A stretch of DNA of 64,000 nucleotides. Origin: Garicola koreensis (GTDB lineage Bacteria > Actinomycetota > Actinomycetes > Actinomycetales > Micrococcaceae). Shown one piece after another: positions 32,753 through 41,694 of the stretch (within the stretch, counting starts at the first letter, position 1; each line of letters begins with the position of its first letter). The notes beneath the pieces were generated by a model that was not told the origin of the DNA, searched no databases, and saw only the letters and a list, made by a program, of their open reading frames with translations. A program made the position numbers and the translations under genes. The stretch is from positions 248,001 to 312,000 of the forward strand of contig NZ_JACIBT010000001.1 in NCBI RefSeq assembly GCF_014195445.1. Direction: 5' to 3'.

Positions 32753-34848
32753 GCGCTGCTGACCTTCACCCCGTTCTGCTCCACCACGTGGTCAACACGT
32801 TGGAGTGGCCAGGGTTGCGCCCGCTACAGGAGGAGGCCGTCACTCCAATTCTTCGGGGCGACGATGCACTCCTGCTTGCGCCGACGGCAGGAGGCAAGAC
32901 CGAAGCAGCGAGTTTCCCCCTGCTGACACGGGCCGCGAATGAACGGTGGCAGGGGATGTCGGTGCTGTATGTGTGCCCGTTGCGGGCGCTGCTGAATGAT
33001 CTGGAGCCACGTCTGGACAAGTACTCCGGTTGGTTGGGGCGTCGAGCTCAGCTCTGGCACGGCGATACGACCCAGGGCCAGCGTAGGAAGATGCTGATAG
33101 ACCCGCCGGAGATGCTCCTGACCACTCCCGAATCACTCGAGGCGATGTTGGTCTCGACCAAGGTCGATCCTCGGGAGCACTTTGCGAATGTGCGTGCGAT
33201 CGTCGTCGACGAAGTTCACTCGTTCGCCGGCGATGATCGAGGATGGCATCTGTTGGCCGTTCTCGAACGCTTGGAGAAACTGGCGGGTCACCCGATCCAG
33301 CGCATCGGGCTGTCGGCGACTGTCGGAAACCCCGACGAGCTGTTGACCTGGCTTCAAGGCTCAGAAGCTGACTCTCGGCCGGCTTCTGTGGTCTCGCCCG
33401 ACGTGGCTCCGGCAGGTGGCAGTTCTGCCGGGGACGTGACGTTGGACCACGTCGGGTCTCTCAGCAATGCTGCGAAGGTCATCTCGTTGTTGCACGTTGG
33501 GGAGAAGCGACTGGTCTTCTGTGAGTCGCGTCGCGAAGTTGAGGAACTCGCGAGGAATCTGCGAGAGCGCGATGTCACTATTTTCGTCTCCCACTCGTCG
33601 TTGTCGTTCGATGAACGTCGACGGACCGAGCAAGCTTTCGCGGAGGCACGTGACTGTGTGATCGTCTCCACCTCGACGCTTGAACTCGGCGTCGATGTCG
33701 GTGATTTGGACCGGGTAATTCAAATCAATGCCCCAGGAGCTGTCGCTTCTTTCCTGCAGCGCATGGGACGGACCGGCCGCCGGTCCGGCACAGCGCGCAA
33801 TGCTCTCTTCCTGACCACTACGGATGATGGGTTGCTGCAGGCCGCCGGACTGCTGCGTCTGTGGTCGCGAGGATACGTCGAGCCGATCTCCGCCCCGCCG
33901 AGTCCTCGGCACATTGCGGCGCAGCAGGTGCTGGCGCTTTGTCTTCAGGAGGGGCGCGTCGGAAAGCACGTCTGGTCGGACTGGTGGAGGGGCCTGTCGA
34001 TCTTCGGAGACCAGGCCCCAGAGATCGTCGACTCACTTGTGGAGTCGTTGTACCTGGAGTCCGACGGTCAGATGCTCTTCATCGGTCCGGAAACGGAGGA
34101 GCGCTTCGGCCGCCGCAACTTCATGGACCTGGTATCAGTCTTCACCGCGAACCCCGAGTTCACCGTCATCGAGGGGCGTCAGGAGCTTGGTGCTGTCGAT
34201 CCACTGGTACTGACGCGCAAGGTTGAGGGACCCCGGTTCATCGTCCTCGCTGCGCGTTCGTGGGAGGTGACTCACATCGATTGGAAGCGACGGAGGTGCT
34301 TCGTCGAGCCGTCCGACGTTCCCGTCAAGATGCGATGGGTCGGTGAAGCGGCCCCACTGAGCTATTCACTGACACGCGCCGAGCGTGAGATCCTGCTCGG
34401 TGAAGACCCGGACGTCACGATTTCCAAGCGTGCGGATTCGAAGCTTGCGGAGATCCGTGACGTACACGCAGCCGAAGTCGCGGCACACGGGTCGGTGATA
34501 CTGCGTGCTGGGGGAGAGACACACTGGTACACATGGGCTGGTGCTCGTGCCAACGCCACTTTGATAGCCGGACTCCCGGGCATCGCCGATGAGACTCAAC
34601 GGCCGGAAAACTCCCGCATCCGGCTCCTCGGTCCCGAGGTGGTTAAGAAGCTCTCTGATGCACTCGACTCGTCCGATTGGTCCGCAGTCCTTCCCGCTGT
34701 ATCGCCGGGGGCACTGGATGGTCTGAAGTTCTCCGAGGTGCTGCCCCGGGACCTGGCGACTTCGACGGTAGCAGACAGGCTCGCCGATCGCCCCGGCGCA
34801 AGGGCCGTGGCTTCTGAACCACGAGTCCAGGTGATCGGGCACGAGTAG
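32749..34848 (+). CDS. brxHI: BREX helicase BrxHI
   Basis: 699 aa Lhr-like superfamily 2 helicase. Walker A APTAGGKTEA (Lys50), DEVH box from Asp154, GLSATVGNPDELL motif III, and a C-terminal helicase domain with STSTLELGVDVGDLDRVI and QRMGRTGRRSGTARN motif VI. GTG 32749 overlaps the brxD stop as GTGA. It completes the six-gene type 2 BREX set pglW, pglX, pglY, pglZ, brxD, brxHI. Full length, no lesions. Confidence 0.93.
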   Translation: MSAADLHPVLLHHVVNTLEWPGLRPLQEEAVTPILRGDDALLLAPTAGGKTEAASFPLLTRAANERWQGMSVLYVCPLRALLNDLEPRLDKYSGWLGRRAQLWHGDTTQGQRRKMLIDPPEMLLTTPESLEAMLVSTKVDPREHFANVRAIVVDEVHSFAGDDRGWHLLAVLERLEKLAGHPIQRIGLSATVGNPDELLTWLQGSEADSRPASVVSPDVAPAGGSSAGDVTLDHVGSLSNAAKVISLLHVGEKRLVFCESRREVEELARNLRERDVTIFVSHSSLSFDERRRTEQAFAEARDCVIVSTSTLELGVDVGDLDRVIQINAPGAVASFLQRMGRTGRRSGTARNALFLTTTDDGLLQAAGLLRLWSRGYVEPISAPPSPRHIAAQQVLALCLQEGRVGKHVWSDWWRGLSIFGDQAPEIVDSLVESLYLESDGQMLFIGPETEERFGRRNFMDLVSVFTANPEFTVIEGRQELGAVDPLVLTRKVEGPRFIVLAARSWEVTHIDWKRRRCFVEPSDVPVKMRWVGEAAPLSYSLTRAEREILLGEDPDVTISKRADSKLAEIRDVHAAEVAAHGSVILRAGGETHWYTWAGARANATLIAGLPGIADETQRPENSRIRLLGPEVVKKLSDALDSSDWSAVLPAVSPGALDGLKFSEVLPRDLATSTVADRLADRPGARAVASEPRVQVIGHE

Positions 34849-34855
34849 GCAGTAT

Positions 34856-35212
34856 GTGATGGGTCGAACTTCCCATGCTGATAGCGTGAATCAGGTGAAT
34901 GACGTCACGCACGAACTCAGAGACTTCGTCTCCGAACGCGACTGGAGCCAATTCCATTCTCCGGAGAACTTGGCGAAGAGCATCTCCATCGAATCTGGCG
35001 AGCTGCTCGAGTGCTTCCAATGGTCGGGCCCCGACTACTCATCTGCCGAAGTCCGAGACGAGCTTGCTGATGTGCTGACCTATTGCCTGCTGCTCGCCGA
35101 CCGTCTCGGCCTGGATCCGAAAGAGATCGTGCGGCAGAAGCTGCAGCGGACCAGAGAGAAGTATCCGACCGAAAAGGCACGTGGGCGGAGCACCAAATAT
35201 GACCGCCTTTGA
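34856..35212 (+). CDS. MazG-like nucleotide pyrophosphohydrolase
   Basis: 118 aa all-alpha NTP pyrophosphatase. LAKSISIESGELLECFQW with the later DELADVLTYCLLLADRLG gives the metal-binding Glu/Asp pattern (E-x2-E and E-x2-D) of MazG-like proteins. Starts possible at GTG 34856, ATG 34859, or GTG 34886; the last gives the most typical N-terminus. It begins 7 bases after brxHI and overlaps the next gene by 14 bases, so it may be read from the BREX operon. It could lower nucleotide pools or clean modified NTPs during infection; that is inference. Confidence 0.85.
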   Translation: MMGRTSHADSVNQVNDVTHELRDFVSERDWSQFHSPENLAKSISIESGELLECFQWSGPDYSSAEVRDELADVLTYCLLLADRLGLDPKEIVRQKLQRTREKYPTEKARGRSTKYDRL

Positions 35213-37040
35213 GATTCGCAAGTTCTCCATGCGGGAACAGCTCCCGGAGAACGACGACGCCCGACTCAAGAACTGGCCAGTCGTCTACGCGCTGAACGGT
35301 GGAAAGAAGATCTACGTCGGTGAGACTCTCAGCGCGACGAGCCGCATCCGCCAGCATCAAGCATCTGAGAGCAAGCGCGACATGCAACTGGTGCGGCTCC
35401 TGCTGCACGAGCACTTCAACAAGTCGGCGGCTCTCGACCTCGAGTCTCATCTGATCCGATGGCTAGCCGGCGACGGCAAGTATGAGGTCATCAACCGGAA
35501 CCATGGCATCGTCGATGCGGACTATCACGACCGCGAGACGTATCGAGACGCGTTCCCCGAGATCTTCGAAGCACTCCGCGAGGCGGAGATCTTCGAGCGA
35601 AGCATCCCGGAGATCGAGAACTCGGACCTCTTCAAGCTGTCTCCTTTCAAGACGCTGACGCCCGAGCAGGCGCTCGCTGTCGAGGACCTGCTACGGGCCT
35701 TGCGCTCGTCTTTGGAGTCAGGCGCTGAGCCACGTTCATTGGTCATCCAAGGAGACCCTGGCACTGGCAAGACGGTGGTCGCTGTCTACCTGATGAAGCT
35801 GTTGAGCGACATTGCGACCGTCACCGATGAGGAGATCGCGGAAGACCTCGAAGGGGACAGCCGGTTCTCCGAGTTCTTCACCCCGGAGTTCCGGGAGGCG
35901 CTGCAAGACTTCACCATCGGTCTGGTTGTGCCGCAGCAGGCCCTCCGGAAGTCCATCCAAGCTGTCTTCACGAGAACGCCTCAGCTGTCGAAGGACATGG
36001 TTCTCGCACCCTTCTCCTTGGGTAAGAGCGACCAGCATTACTCCCTCCTCATCGTCGACGAGACGCATCGGCTCAATCAGCGCGCCAACCAGTCGTCAGG
36101 CCTCCGGAACCGCGACTTCGGAGAAATCAACGAGAAGCTCTTCGGGAACGACTCGCCTCTCTACACGCAGCTCGACTGGGTTCGGCAGAAAAGTGACCAC
36201 CAGGTCCTTCTCCTGGATGCGGAACAGACTGTGCGCCCCGCTGACCTCTCCCGCGAGACGATCGATGGGCTCGTGAACGAGGCGACGACAGGCGGGAAGC
36301 ACGTCACGCTGGCATCCCAGCTTCGGCTCAACGCCGGCGACGAGTACATGCCCCATATCCGTCGACTGCTTCGAGGGGAAGAAAGAGCACCAGCCCCTGT
36401 CGGCGACTACGAGTTCTGCATGTATTCCGATGCTTCCCAGATGTACGCCCGGATCCGCCAGCTTGACGCTGAATACGGGCTGGCTCGCATGGCTGCCGGC
36501 TACGCCTGGGATTGGGCGACGAAGAGCGAGGGCGCCGCCTACGATTTCGAACTCGACGGGGTGAAGTTCTCTTGGAACAGCACCGACGTCGACTGGGTCA
36601 ACTCACCGAACGCGTTGGAGGAAGTCGGATCGATCCACACGCTCCAGGGTTACGACCTCAACTACGCCGGCGTGATCATCGGGCCGGACCTGCGCTACGA
36701 CCCCGAGGCGGGGCAGGTCTACTTCGACCGCTCGAACTACTTCGACACCAAAGGCAAAGAGAACAACAAGAAGCTCGGCATCCAGTACACCGACGACGAC
36801 ATTCTTGACTACGTGCAGAACATCTACCGAGTTCTGTTGACGAGAGGGATCAAGGGCACCCTCATCTACGTATGCGATCCTCACCTGCGTGATTTCATGG
36901 CGCGATACATTCCTCAAACGGAACGGGCCCGAAGATTGCCTGACAGGCGAGACTCTTCTCCGATTGAAGTTGAGTACGATGTGCCCGCCCACGACGGTTC
37001 GGATGGCCTGACCAGGTCTCCCGAAAGTGCGCGTCGATAG
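35199..37040 (+). CDS. GIY-YIG nuclease and DUF2075 helicase-like fusion protein
   Basis: About 613 aa. Residues about 25-105 form a GIY-YIG nuclease-like domain: VVYALNGGKKIYVGET carries the two tyrosines Tyr30 and Tyr39, followed by SATSRIRQHQ and ALDLESHLIRWL with the metal-binding Glu. Residues about 150-590 are a DUF2075 domain: Walker A IQGDPGTGKTVVAV (Lys191), LLIVDETHRLNQR Walker B, and VGSIHTLQGYDLNYAGVIIG near the end. DUF2075 is related to the helicase part of Schlafen-like proteins. ATG 35199 overlaps the MazG gene by 14 bases. The pairing with MazG next to BREX suggests a second defence module. Confidence 0.88.
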   Translation: MTAFEIRKFSMREQLPENDDARLKNWPVVYALNGGKKIYVGETLSATSRIRQHQASESKRDMQLVRLLLHEHFNKSAALDLESHLIRWLAGDGKYEVINRNHGIVDADYHDRETYRDAFPEIFEALREAEIFERSIPEIENSDLFKLSPFKTLTPEQALAVEDLLRALRSSLESGAEPRSLVIQGDPGTGKTVVAVYLMKLLSDIATVTDEEIAEDLEGDSRFSEFFTPEFREALQDFTIGLVVPQQALRKSIQAVFTRTPQLSKDMVLAPFSLGKSDQHYSLLIVDETHRLNQRANQSSGLRNRDFGEINEKLFGNDSPLYTQLDWVRQKSDHQVLLLDAEQTVRPADLSRETIDGLVNEATTGGKHVTLASQLRLNAGDEYMPHIRRLLRGEERAPAPVGDYEFCMYSDASQMYARIRQLDAEYGLARMAAGYAWDWATKSEGAAYDFELDGVKFSWNSTDVDWVNSPNALEEVGSIHTLQGYDLNYAGVIIGPDLRYDPEAGQVYFDRSNYFDTKGKENNKKLGIQYTDDDILDYVQNIYRVLLTRGIKGTLIYVCDPHLRDFMARYIPQTERARRLPDRRDSSPIEVEYDVPAHDGSDGLTRSPESARR

Positions 37041-37157
37041 TCGTTTCTTGACCGCTATCGGGCGAGCGCAGCGAGCTGCTGGCGGCATGATGCAGACTGC
37101 ACAGCGTCGTGTCGGTGGCCGTCTGTAGAGTGGCAGCATAAGGCGTAGCGGAAGGGG

Positions 37158-37193
37158 GCGGCCGAGAGGGACCGGTATCACCGGTGCGGCCGC
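37158..37193. other. Inverted repeat ahead of the lipoprotein gene
   Basis: Outer arms GCGGCC and GGCCGC enclose two copies of ACCGGT separated by three bases, giving a strong potential hairpin. No T-run follows, so it is not a classic intrinsic terminator. It could still end transcription from the DUF2075 gene or act as an operator. Confidence 0.4.
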
Positions 37194-37245
37194 TCCTCAC
37201 CGTCTTCAGCGCCTTGCCTATCACTCGTTCACCAGGAGGTTGCCC

Positions 37246-38091
37246 ATGCGTGCCGCACCCTTGTCCGCTGTTTCCCTGGCCATGCTCGTCGCTGTATCCG
37301 GTTGTTCCGGCTCACAGTCGTCACCGACAGAGGACGGAGAGGGCGAGGTCCAGCAGATGCGTTCGGAGACCTCGAGCGCCGCATCGGCTGAGGCTTCTGA
37401 CAGCTCGAGGGAGACTGCTGAGAGCGAGGATCTCCCGACAGATGACGACTTGCACGTCTACGTCGAGGCGCTTGCTTCCAATGACGTTGCGGCGGCGGAA
37501 GACGCCCGGAGCCTGACGGTGGAGGGATCCGTGGCTGACGCCTACCTGACATATCAGGCCCACGTCGCCCAAGCTCTGATTGATGCCGGAATGGCGAATA
37601 TGGCGTCCGAGACGGTTGAATCCACTGACGAGGGATTCGAGATCTGCCTTGAGAGTGAACCTGCAGACTGCTCGATCTTCGCCGACTTCGTCGGGTCTGA
37701 CGGAAAGATCCAGAACTTTACAGTGGATGGGAAGTCTCTGGACGATCGCCTCATTGTCAGCGATGGTTCCCCAGTGCCCGGTGACCAAGGAGCCGAACTC
37801 ACTCCCGTCGTCGCGTATAAAGCCGCGTCCAATGAGACGCTAACCGTCGGGTTCGACCTCGCTGCCGGGGAGGCTCCCATCATGTACCACAATGTGAAGT
37901 ACCGGGGTCCAGATGGACGTCAATCTGACAGCTCCAACTCGGTGGGGGCGTTCGACCTCGGAGCCGATTCGATGGCATCACAGGTGGAAGCGTTCCCCGG
38001 CGCCGAAATCGGCGGTGAACTGATCATTGAAATCGGGTACGAGAGCACGATGGCCCCAGTCGAGATCACAGTCCCGATAGAGGCGGAGTAA
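37246..38091 (+). CDS. Secreted lipoprotein, function unknown
   Basis: 281 aa. The N-terminus AAPLSAVSLAMLVAVSGC is a lipoprotein signal peptide with lipobox V-S-G-C, followed by a Ser/Glu-rich linker to about residue 65. The rest is probably a beta-rich globular domain; I recognise no family. ATG 37246 has AGGAGG six bases upstream, which decides the start. Its neighbours are the DUF2075 gene upstream and a helicase relic on the opposite strand. Confidence 0.8.
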   Translation: MRAAPLSAVSLAMLVAVSGCSGSQSSPTEDGEGEVQQMRSETSSAASAEASDSSRETAESEDLPTDDDLHVYVEALASNDVAAAEDARSLTVEGSVADAYLTYQAHVAQALIDAGMANMASETVESTDEGFEICLESEPADCSIFADFVGSDGKIQNFTVDGKSLDDRLIVSDGSPVPGDQGAELTPVVAYKAASNETLTVGFDLAAGEAPIMYHNVKYRGPDGRQSDSSNSVGAFDLGADSMASQVEAFPGAEIGGELIIEIGYESTMAPVEITVPIEAE

Positions 38092-38102
38092 CCGTACGGG
38101 GT

Positions 38103-38147
38103 GGCTGAGCGGGGACAAGCAGCCGGGTAGCCTGGCTCTGCTCAGCC
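38103..38147. terminator. Candidate bidirectional terminator hairpin
   Basis: GGCTGAGC at 38103-38110 pairs with GCTCAGCC at 38140-38147, eleven bases after the lipoprotein stop and overlapping the stop of the converging helicase relic. There is no long T-run, so the call is moderate. Confidence 0.45.
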
Positions 38148-38405
38148 GAGCCCCATCCGGCCCATGACCTCCTGCTCCTCGACCTGCTCCGGCACCATGA
38201 CGGCGTCCTTCAGCACGGTCTTCTCAGTGAGCAGGTGGTTGAGGTTCTCGTCGAAGGACGTGATCGACGGATCGGGATGCAGGGCCATGGGCAAGTACAC
38301 ATGTACCGGGCGGTGCTGGCCGATGCGATACCACGGTCGGTGGCCTGGGCCTCCTTTGCCGGATTCCAATGGCGCTCCAGATGGATCGCATGGTTCGCCT
38401 ACGGC
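38142..38405 (-). pseudogene. SNF2/DEAD helicase C-terminal relic
   Basis: The minus strand reads ANHAIHLERHWNPAKEAQAT then, after a frameshift near 38330, YRIGQHRPVHVYLPMALHP and SFDENLNHLLTEKTVLKDAV to a stop at 38142. These are motif V/VI and the tail of a SNF2-type helicase of the kind found with defence genes. Everything upstream is gone; a stop precedes the homologous segment, so the break was there before or besides the adjacent IS insertion. It differs from the helicase at the window start. Confidence 0.75.
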
Positions 38406-38515
38406 GTCTGCTGAGTACGTGCAGTGCGAGTGAGCGTCCCTGTAGGGGCGGTCCGGCGCGCCTGTCTTCGTCCCCTGGCCACGCCCGGTCCTCACTGGTG
38501 GGTCGACGACCATAC

Positions 38516-39668
38516 TAGTGGTGTGTCTCGCAAATAATTAGGCCGTCTAGAGGTAGACTGGAGTATGTCTGCTCCAGCGCCACCTCTTGTGATGTCCGAG
38601 ACTGACCGTGAGGTCCTGCAGAAGGTCGCCCGCTCTACTGCGGCAGCTCATCGGGAGGTCGTCCGCGCCCGGGTGCTGTTGGCTGCCGCTGAGGGGGCCG
38701 GTAACCGCACCATCGCCGCAGATCATGGGGTCTCGGCGATGACAGTACGGGCCTGGCGTTCCGCGTTCGCCACCGAGGGGCTGAAGCATTGGGGCAAGGT
38801 CAAGAAAGGCCGGGGCCGCAAGCCCTCCATCCCGGCAGAGACGGTCGCTGAGATCGTACGGATAACCACCAAAGAGACTCCCAAGGGCGAGACTCACTGG
38901 TCCAGCCGCTCACTGGCCAAGGAGCTGGGTGTCTCGCATTCGACGGTGCACCGGGTCTGGACCGAGTTGGGGTTGAAGCCCCACCGGGTGGATACGTTCA
39001 AGGTCTCCAATGATTCGGCCTTCGATGAGAAGGTCATCGATATCGTCGGGCTCTACCTCAACCCGCCGGAGCAGGCAGTAGTGCTGGCCATGGATGAGAA
39101 ATCCTCCGTCCAGGCGCTGGACCGCACCCAGGCCTCGCTGCCGATGGTCCCTGGAAGGGCTGGGACGATGACTCATGACTACAAGCGCAACGGCACCACC
39201 ACGTTATTCGCCGCCGTGGACGTGCTCACCGGCAAGGTGATCGGCCAGTGCCTGCCCAAGCACCGTCACGAGGAGTTTTTGAAGTTCCTCAAGACCATCG
39301 ACCGCAAGGTCCCCGATGATCTGGATGTCCATCTGATCATGGATAACTACGCCACCCACAAACACGCCAACGTCAAAGCGTGGTTGGAGAAGCATCCCCG
39401 GTTCCATTTCCATTTCACCCCGACGTCTTCGTCGTGGTTGAACCAGGTCGAGCGCTGGTTCCGCGATCTGACCGAGAAGAACCTACGCCGCGGGATCTTC
39501 CGATCCGTGCCCGAGCTCATCGACAGCATCGAAGAATACATCGAAGCCAATAACGAGAACCCCAAGCCCTATGTATGGACAGCCACCGCTGAGTCAATCC
39601 TGGACAAAGTCGCCCGAGCACGAACCAGCCTCAACGAACAGGCAAACCAAAACTGAGACAGACCACTA
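38516..39668 (+). mobile_element. IS630-family insertion sequence with TA duplication
   Basis: The element spans 38518-39666 (1149 bp) with imperfect terminal inverted repeats: GTGGTGTGTCTC on the left and the complement of GTGGTCTGTCTC on the right (11 of 12 match). TA at 38516-38517 and 39667-39668 is the target duplication expected for IS630. It encodes one intact transposase, so it may be active. Confidence 0.88.
38565..39656 (+). CDS. IS630-family transposase
   Basis: 363 aa. N-terminal helix-turn-helix (NRTIAADHGVSAMTVRAWRS and SLAKELGVSHSTVHRVWTEL), then a DDE endonuclease domain: VLAMDEKSSVQAL carries the first Asp, LHLIMDNYATHKH-type segment DVHLIMDNYATHKHANV the second, and TPTSSSWLNQVERWF the Glu of the triad. 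Typical single-frame IS630 transposase, undamaged. It moves the element that brackets it. Confidence 0.93.
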   Translation: MSAPAPPLVMSETDREVLQKVARSTAAAHREVVRARVLLAAAEGAGNRTIAADHGVSAMTVRAWRSAFATEGLKHWGKVKKGRGRKPSIPAETVAEIVRITTKETPKGETHWSSRSLAKELGVSHSTVHRVWTELGLKPHRVDTFKVSNDSAFDEKVIDIVGLYLNPPEQAVVLAMDEKSSVQALDRTQASLPMVPGRAGTMTHDYKRNGTTTLFAAVDVLTGKVIGQCLPKHRHEEFLKFLKTIDRKVPDDLDVHLIMDNYATHKHANVKAWLEKHPRFHFHFTPTSSSWLNQVERWFRDLTEKNLRRGIFRSVPELIDSIEEYIEANNENPKPYVWTATAESILDKVARARTSLNEQANQN

Positions 39669-39925
39669 GAGGCACGGGGCCGTCCCTATGCATGGTCAAT
39701 GACGGACGCCGCGGCCCATCGCTGCCCCAGGGGCCACTCACCGGTCGACTCACTCACGGTGGAGCCCGGCACGTGCGCAGTCTTCCACTCGAGTGGCCCG
39801 TTCCCGGAGGCACTGCAGCAGACGTGAGCCGCCACGGCCGCGGAGTGGTTCCCCTTCCAACCCGTGGAAGCTGCGAGTCGGTTGGTGCATGCGCGGGACG
39901 GCGTCGGTCTCTAGACTGAGGAAGA
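39669..39925. other. Region between IS element and BCCT gene
   Basis: One short plus-strand frame near 39699-39830 (MTDAAAHRCPRGHSPVDSL...) has no recognised family and no good ribosome-binding site. I do not call a gene. The end of the region should hold the BCCT promoter; TAGACT at 39912 is a possible -10 box. Confidence 0.3.
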
Positions 39926-41464
39926 ATGAGGGCGCACGAACAGGAATCGGAGGCGCGGGGACGCATAGGACCGGTGTTCTATGCCTCGCTGGTGCTGTCT
40001 GTCGCATTCGTCCTGTTCGGCCTCATCTTCCCCCAGGCGCTGACTGAGTCCCTGGTCGCGATCCGCGAGGTGGTGGTCCGGACCTTCGGGCCCGTGTACC
40101 CGGTGACGGTGTCGCTGCTGCTGGTGTTCGTCGTCGTGCTCGGACTGGCTCCGGTGGGCAGACGGCGGCTCGGCGGCCACGACGCGAAGCCTGAGTTCGG
40201 CGCCGTCTCCTGGGTTGCCATGCTCCTGTGCGCCGGGGTGGGGCTGAGCTTCCTGTTCTGGGGAGCGGCCGAGCCGCTCATTCACCTCGCGGATCCGCCG
40301 TATGACGCCACTGAACCCGGCTCTGTGGAGGCAGCTCGGGCGGGAATGCGGTACTCCTACCTCTTCTGGGGCCCGCACGCATGGGGGATCTATGCCGTGG
40401 TCGCGATCGCGATCGGGTACACGGCCCACAACCGGCATGGTGGGATGCTGGTGAGCGGGGCACTGCGTCCGCTGCTGGGACGTCTCGTGGACGGATGGGT
40501 GGGCAGCGCCATCGACACGCTCGCTGTTCTTGCGATCCTGTTCGGCATTGCCACCTCGCTCGGGCTCGGCACCGGTGAGCTCAATGCCGGACTCGCCGAA
40601 CAGTTCGGCATCGCCGATTCCTACGGGGTGAAGATCGCGATCGTCGCGGGGCTGATGACGTTCGCGACGATCTCCTCAATGACGGGGCTGGGGCGCGGAA
40701 TCCGCATTCTCAGCCTCGTCAACATCGTGCTCTGCGGTGTGCTTCTCCTCTTCGTGTTCGTCGCCGGCCCCACCGGCTCGATAGTCTCCACGCTCGGCAC
40801 GGGCCTGGTGGACTACGTGGGGACCCTCGTGCCGATGAGTCTGGCGACCGAAGGTGCCCCGGGCGACACGTGGACCAGGGAGTGGATCGCCTTCTTCTGG
40901 GCGTGGTGGATCGCGTGGGCGCCGTTCGTGGGGACGTTCATTGCGCGCATTTCCCGCGGTCGCACGATCCGCGGCGTCGTCGTCGGGGTGGTGCTGGTGC
41001 CGAGCCTGGTCAGTGTCGTGTGGTTCTCGGTCTTCGGCGGCACCTCGCTGGAGCGTGAGCTCAGCGGCGCTGTGTCGGTGGCCGACCGCGCCGAGGAGGC
41101 GAAATCCAGTGCCACCCTGGCTGTGTTCGACACCCTGCCGCTGACCGGAGTCATGTTGGTGCTGCTGCTTCCGGTGCTGGCTCTGCTGTTCATCACCTCC
41201 GCCGACTCGGCGTCGTTCATGCTGGGCAGCACGACGACGGGCGGGAGCATGAAGCCACCGCGTCCGATGCGGCTGATGTGGTCGTTCGCCGCGGCCTTTG
41301 CCGCCGTGCTGCTCATCAGCGGGGGAGCCGAGAGTCTGCGCGGCGCTGCGGTCGTCGCGGCGGCCCCGTTCACCGTCATCCTGGTGGGCCTTGGCACCTC
41401 GCTGGTCATCATGCTGTGGCGTGACCGCACGGGGACCGCCCGGCCGGAGCCTGCCGACACGTAG
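39926..41464 (+). CDS. BCCT family betaine/choline transporter
   Basis: 512 aa with about 12 hydrophobic segments; secondary transporter of quaternary ammonium compounds. WVAMLLCAGVGLSFLFWGAA, EPLIHLADPP and YSYLFWGPHAWGIYAV contain the G-x-G and aromatic substrate-box features of the family, and WIAFFWAWWIAWAPFVGTFI is the classic Trp-rich helix 8. Compared with osmosensing members the C-terminal tail is short. Beside it are choline-sulfatase remains, suggesting it once served choline or choline-sulfate uptake. A 115-bp internal stretch is copied at 13.8 kb. Confidence 0.92.
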   Translation: MRAHEQESEARGRIGPVFYASLVLSVAFVLFGLIFPQALTESLVAIREVVVRTFGPVYPVTVSLLLVFVVVLGLAPVGRRRLGGHDAKPEFGAVSWVAMLLCAGVGLSFLFWGAAEPLIHLADPPYDATEPGSVEAARAGMRYSYLFWGPHAWGIYAVVAIAIGYTAHNRHGGMLVSGALRPLLGRLVDGWVGSAIDTLAVLAILFGIATSLGLGTGELNAGLAEQFGIADSYGVKIAIVAGLMTFATISSMTGLGRGIRILSLVNIVLCGVLLLFVFVAGPTGSIVSTLGTGLVDYVGTLVPMSLATEGAPGDTWTREWIAFFWAWWIAWAPFVGTFIARISRGRTIRGVVVGVVLVPSLVSVVWFSVFGGTSLERELSGAVSVADRAEEAKSSATLAVFDTLPLTGVMLVLLLPVLALLFITSADSASFMLGSTTTGGSMKPPRPMRLMWSFAAAFAAVLLISGGAESLRGAAVVAAAPFTVILVGLGTSLVIMLWRDRTGTARPEPADT

Positions 41465-41497
41465 ACTTTGAGCACCCACATTGAGTAGGAGGTCAGC

Positions 41498-41629
41498 ATG
41501 CTGAACTGGTTGCTTCGGCTGAGACGAATGCGCGGCGATGCACGTGCGGTGCGGCGCGGCCCGCAGGCGATGGGAAAGCGTGCCGGCCGGCGCGGTCTGC
41601 ACCGCCTGGTTCGTCGACTGTTCCGATAG
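41498..41629 (+). CDS. Small basic protein, 43 aa
   Basis: ATG 41498 is preceded by TAGGAGG at a good distance. The product is 43 residues with about 14 Arg/Lys (ends HRLVRRLFR). Such a protein might bind nucleic acid or membrane; no family is recognised. It lies 33 bases after the BCCT stop. Confidence 0.45.
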   Translation: MLNWLLRLRRMRGDARAVRRGPQAMGKRAGRRGLHRLVRRLFR

Positions 41630-41694
41630 TGCTGGAGACTGCGGACGATCTGGGGCGAAGGATGGACCACGTCACGGTTGAGTATCCAGGCTCC

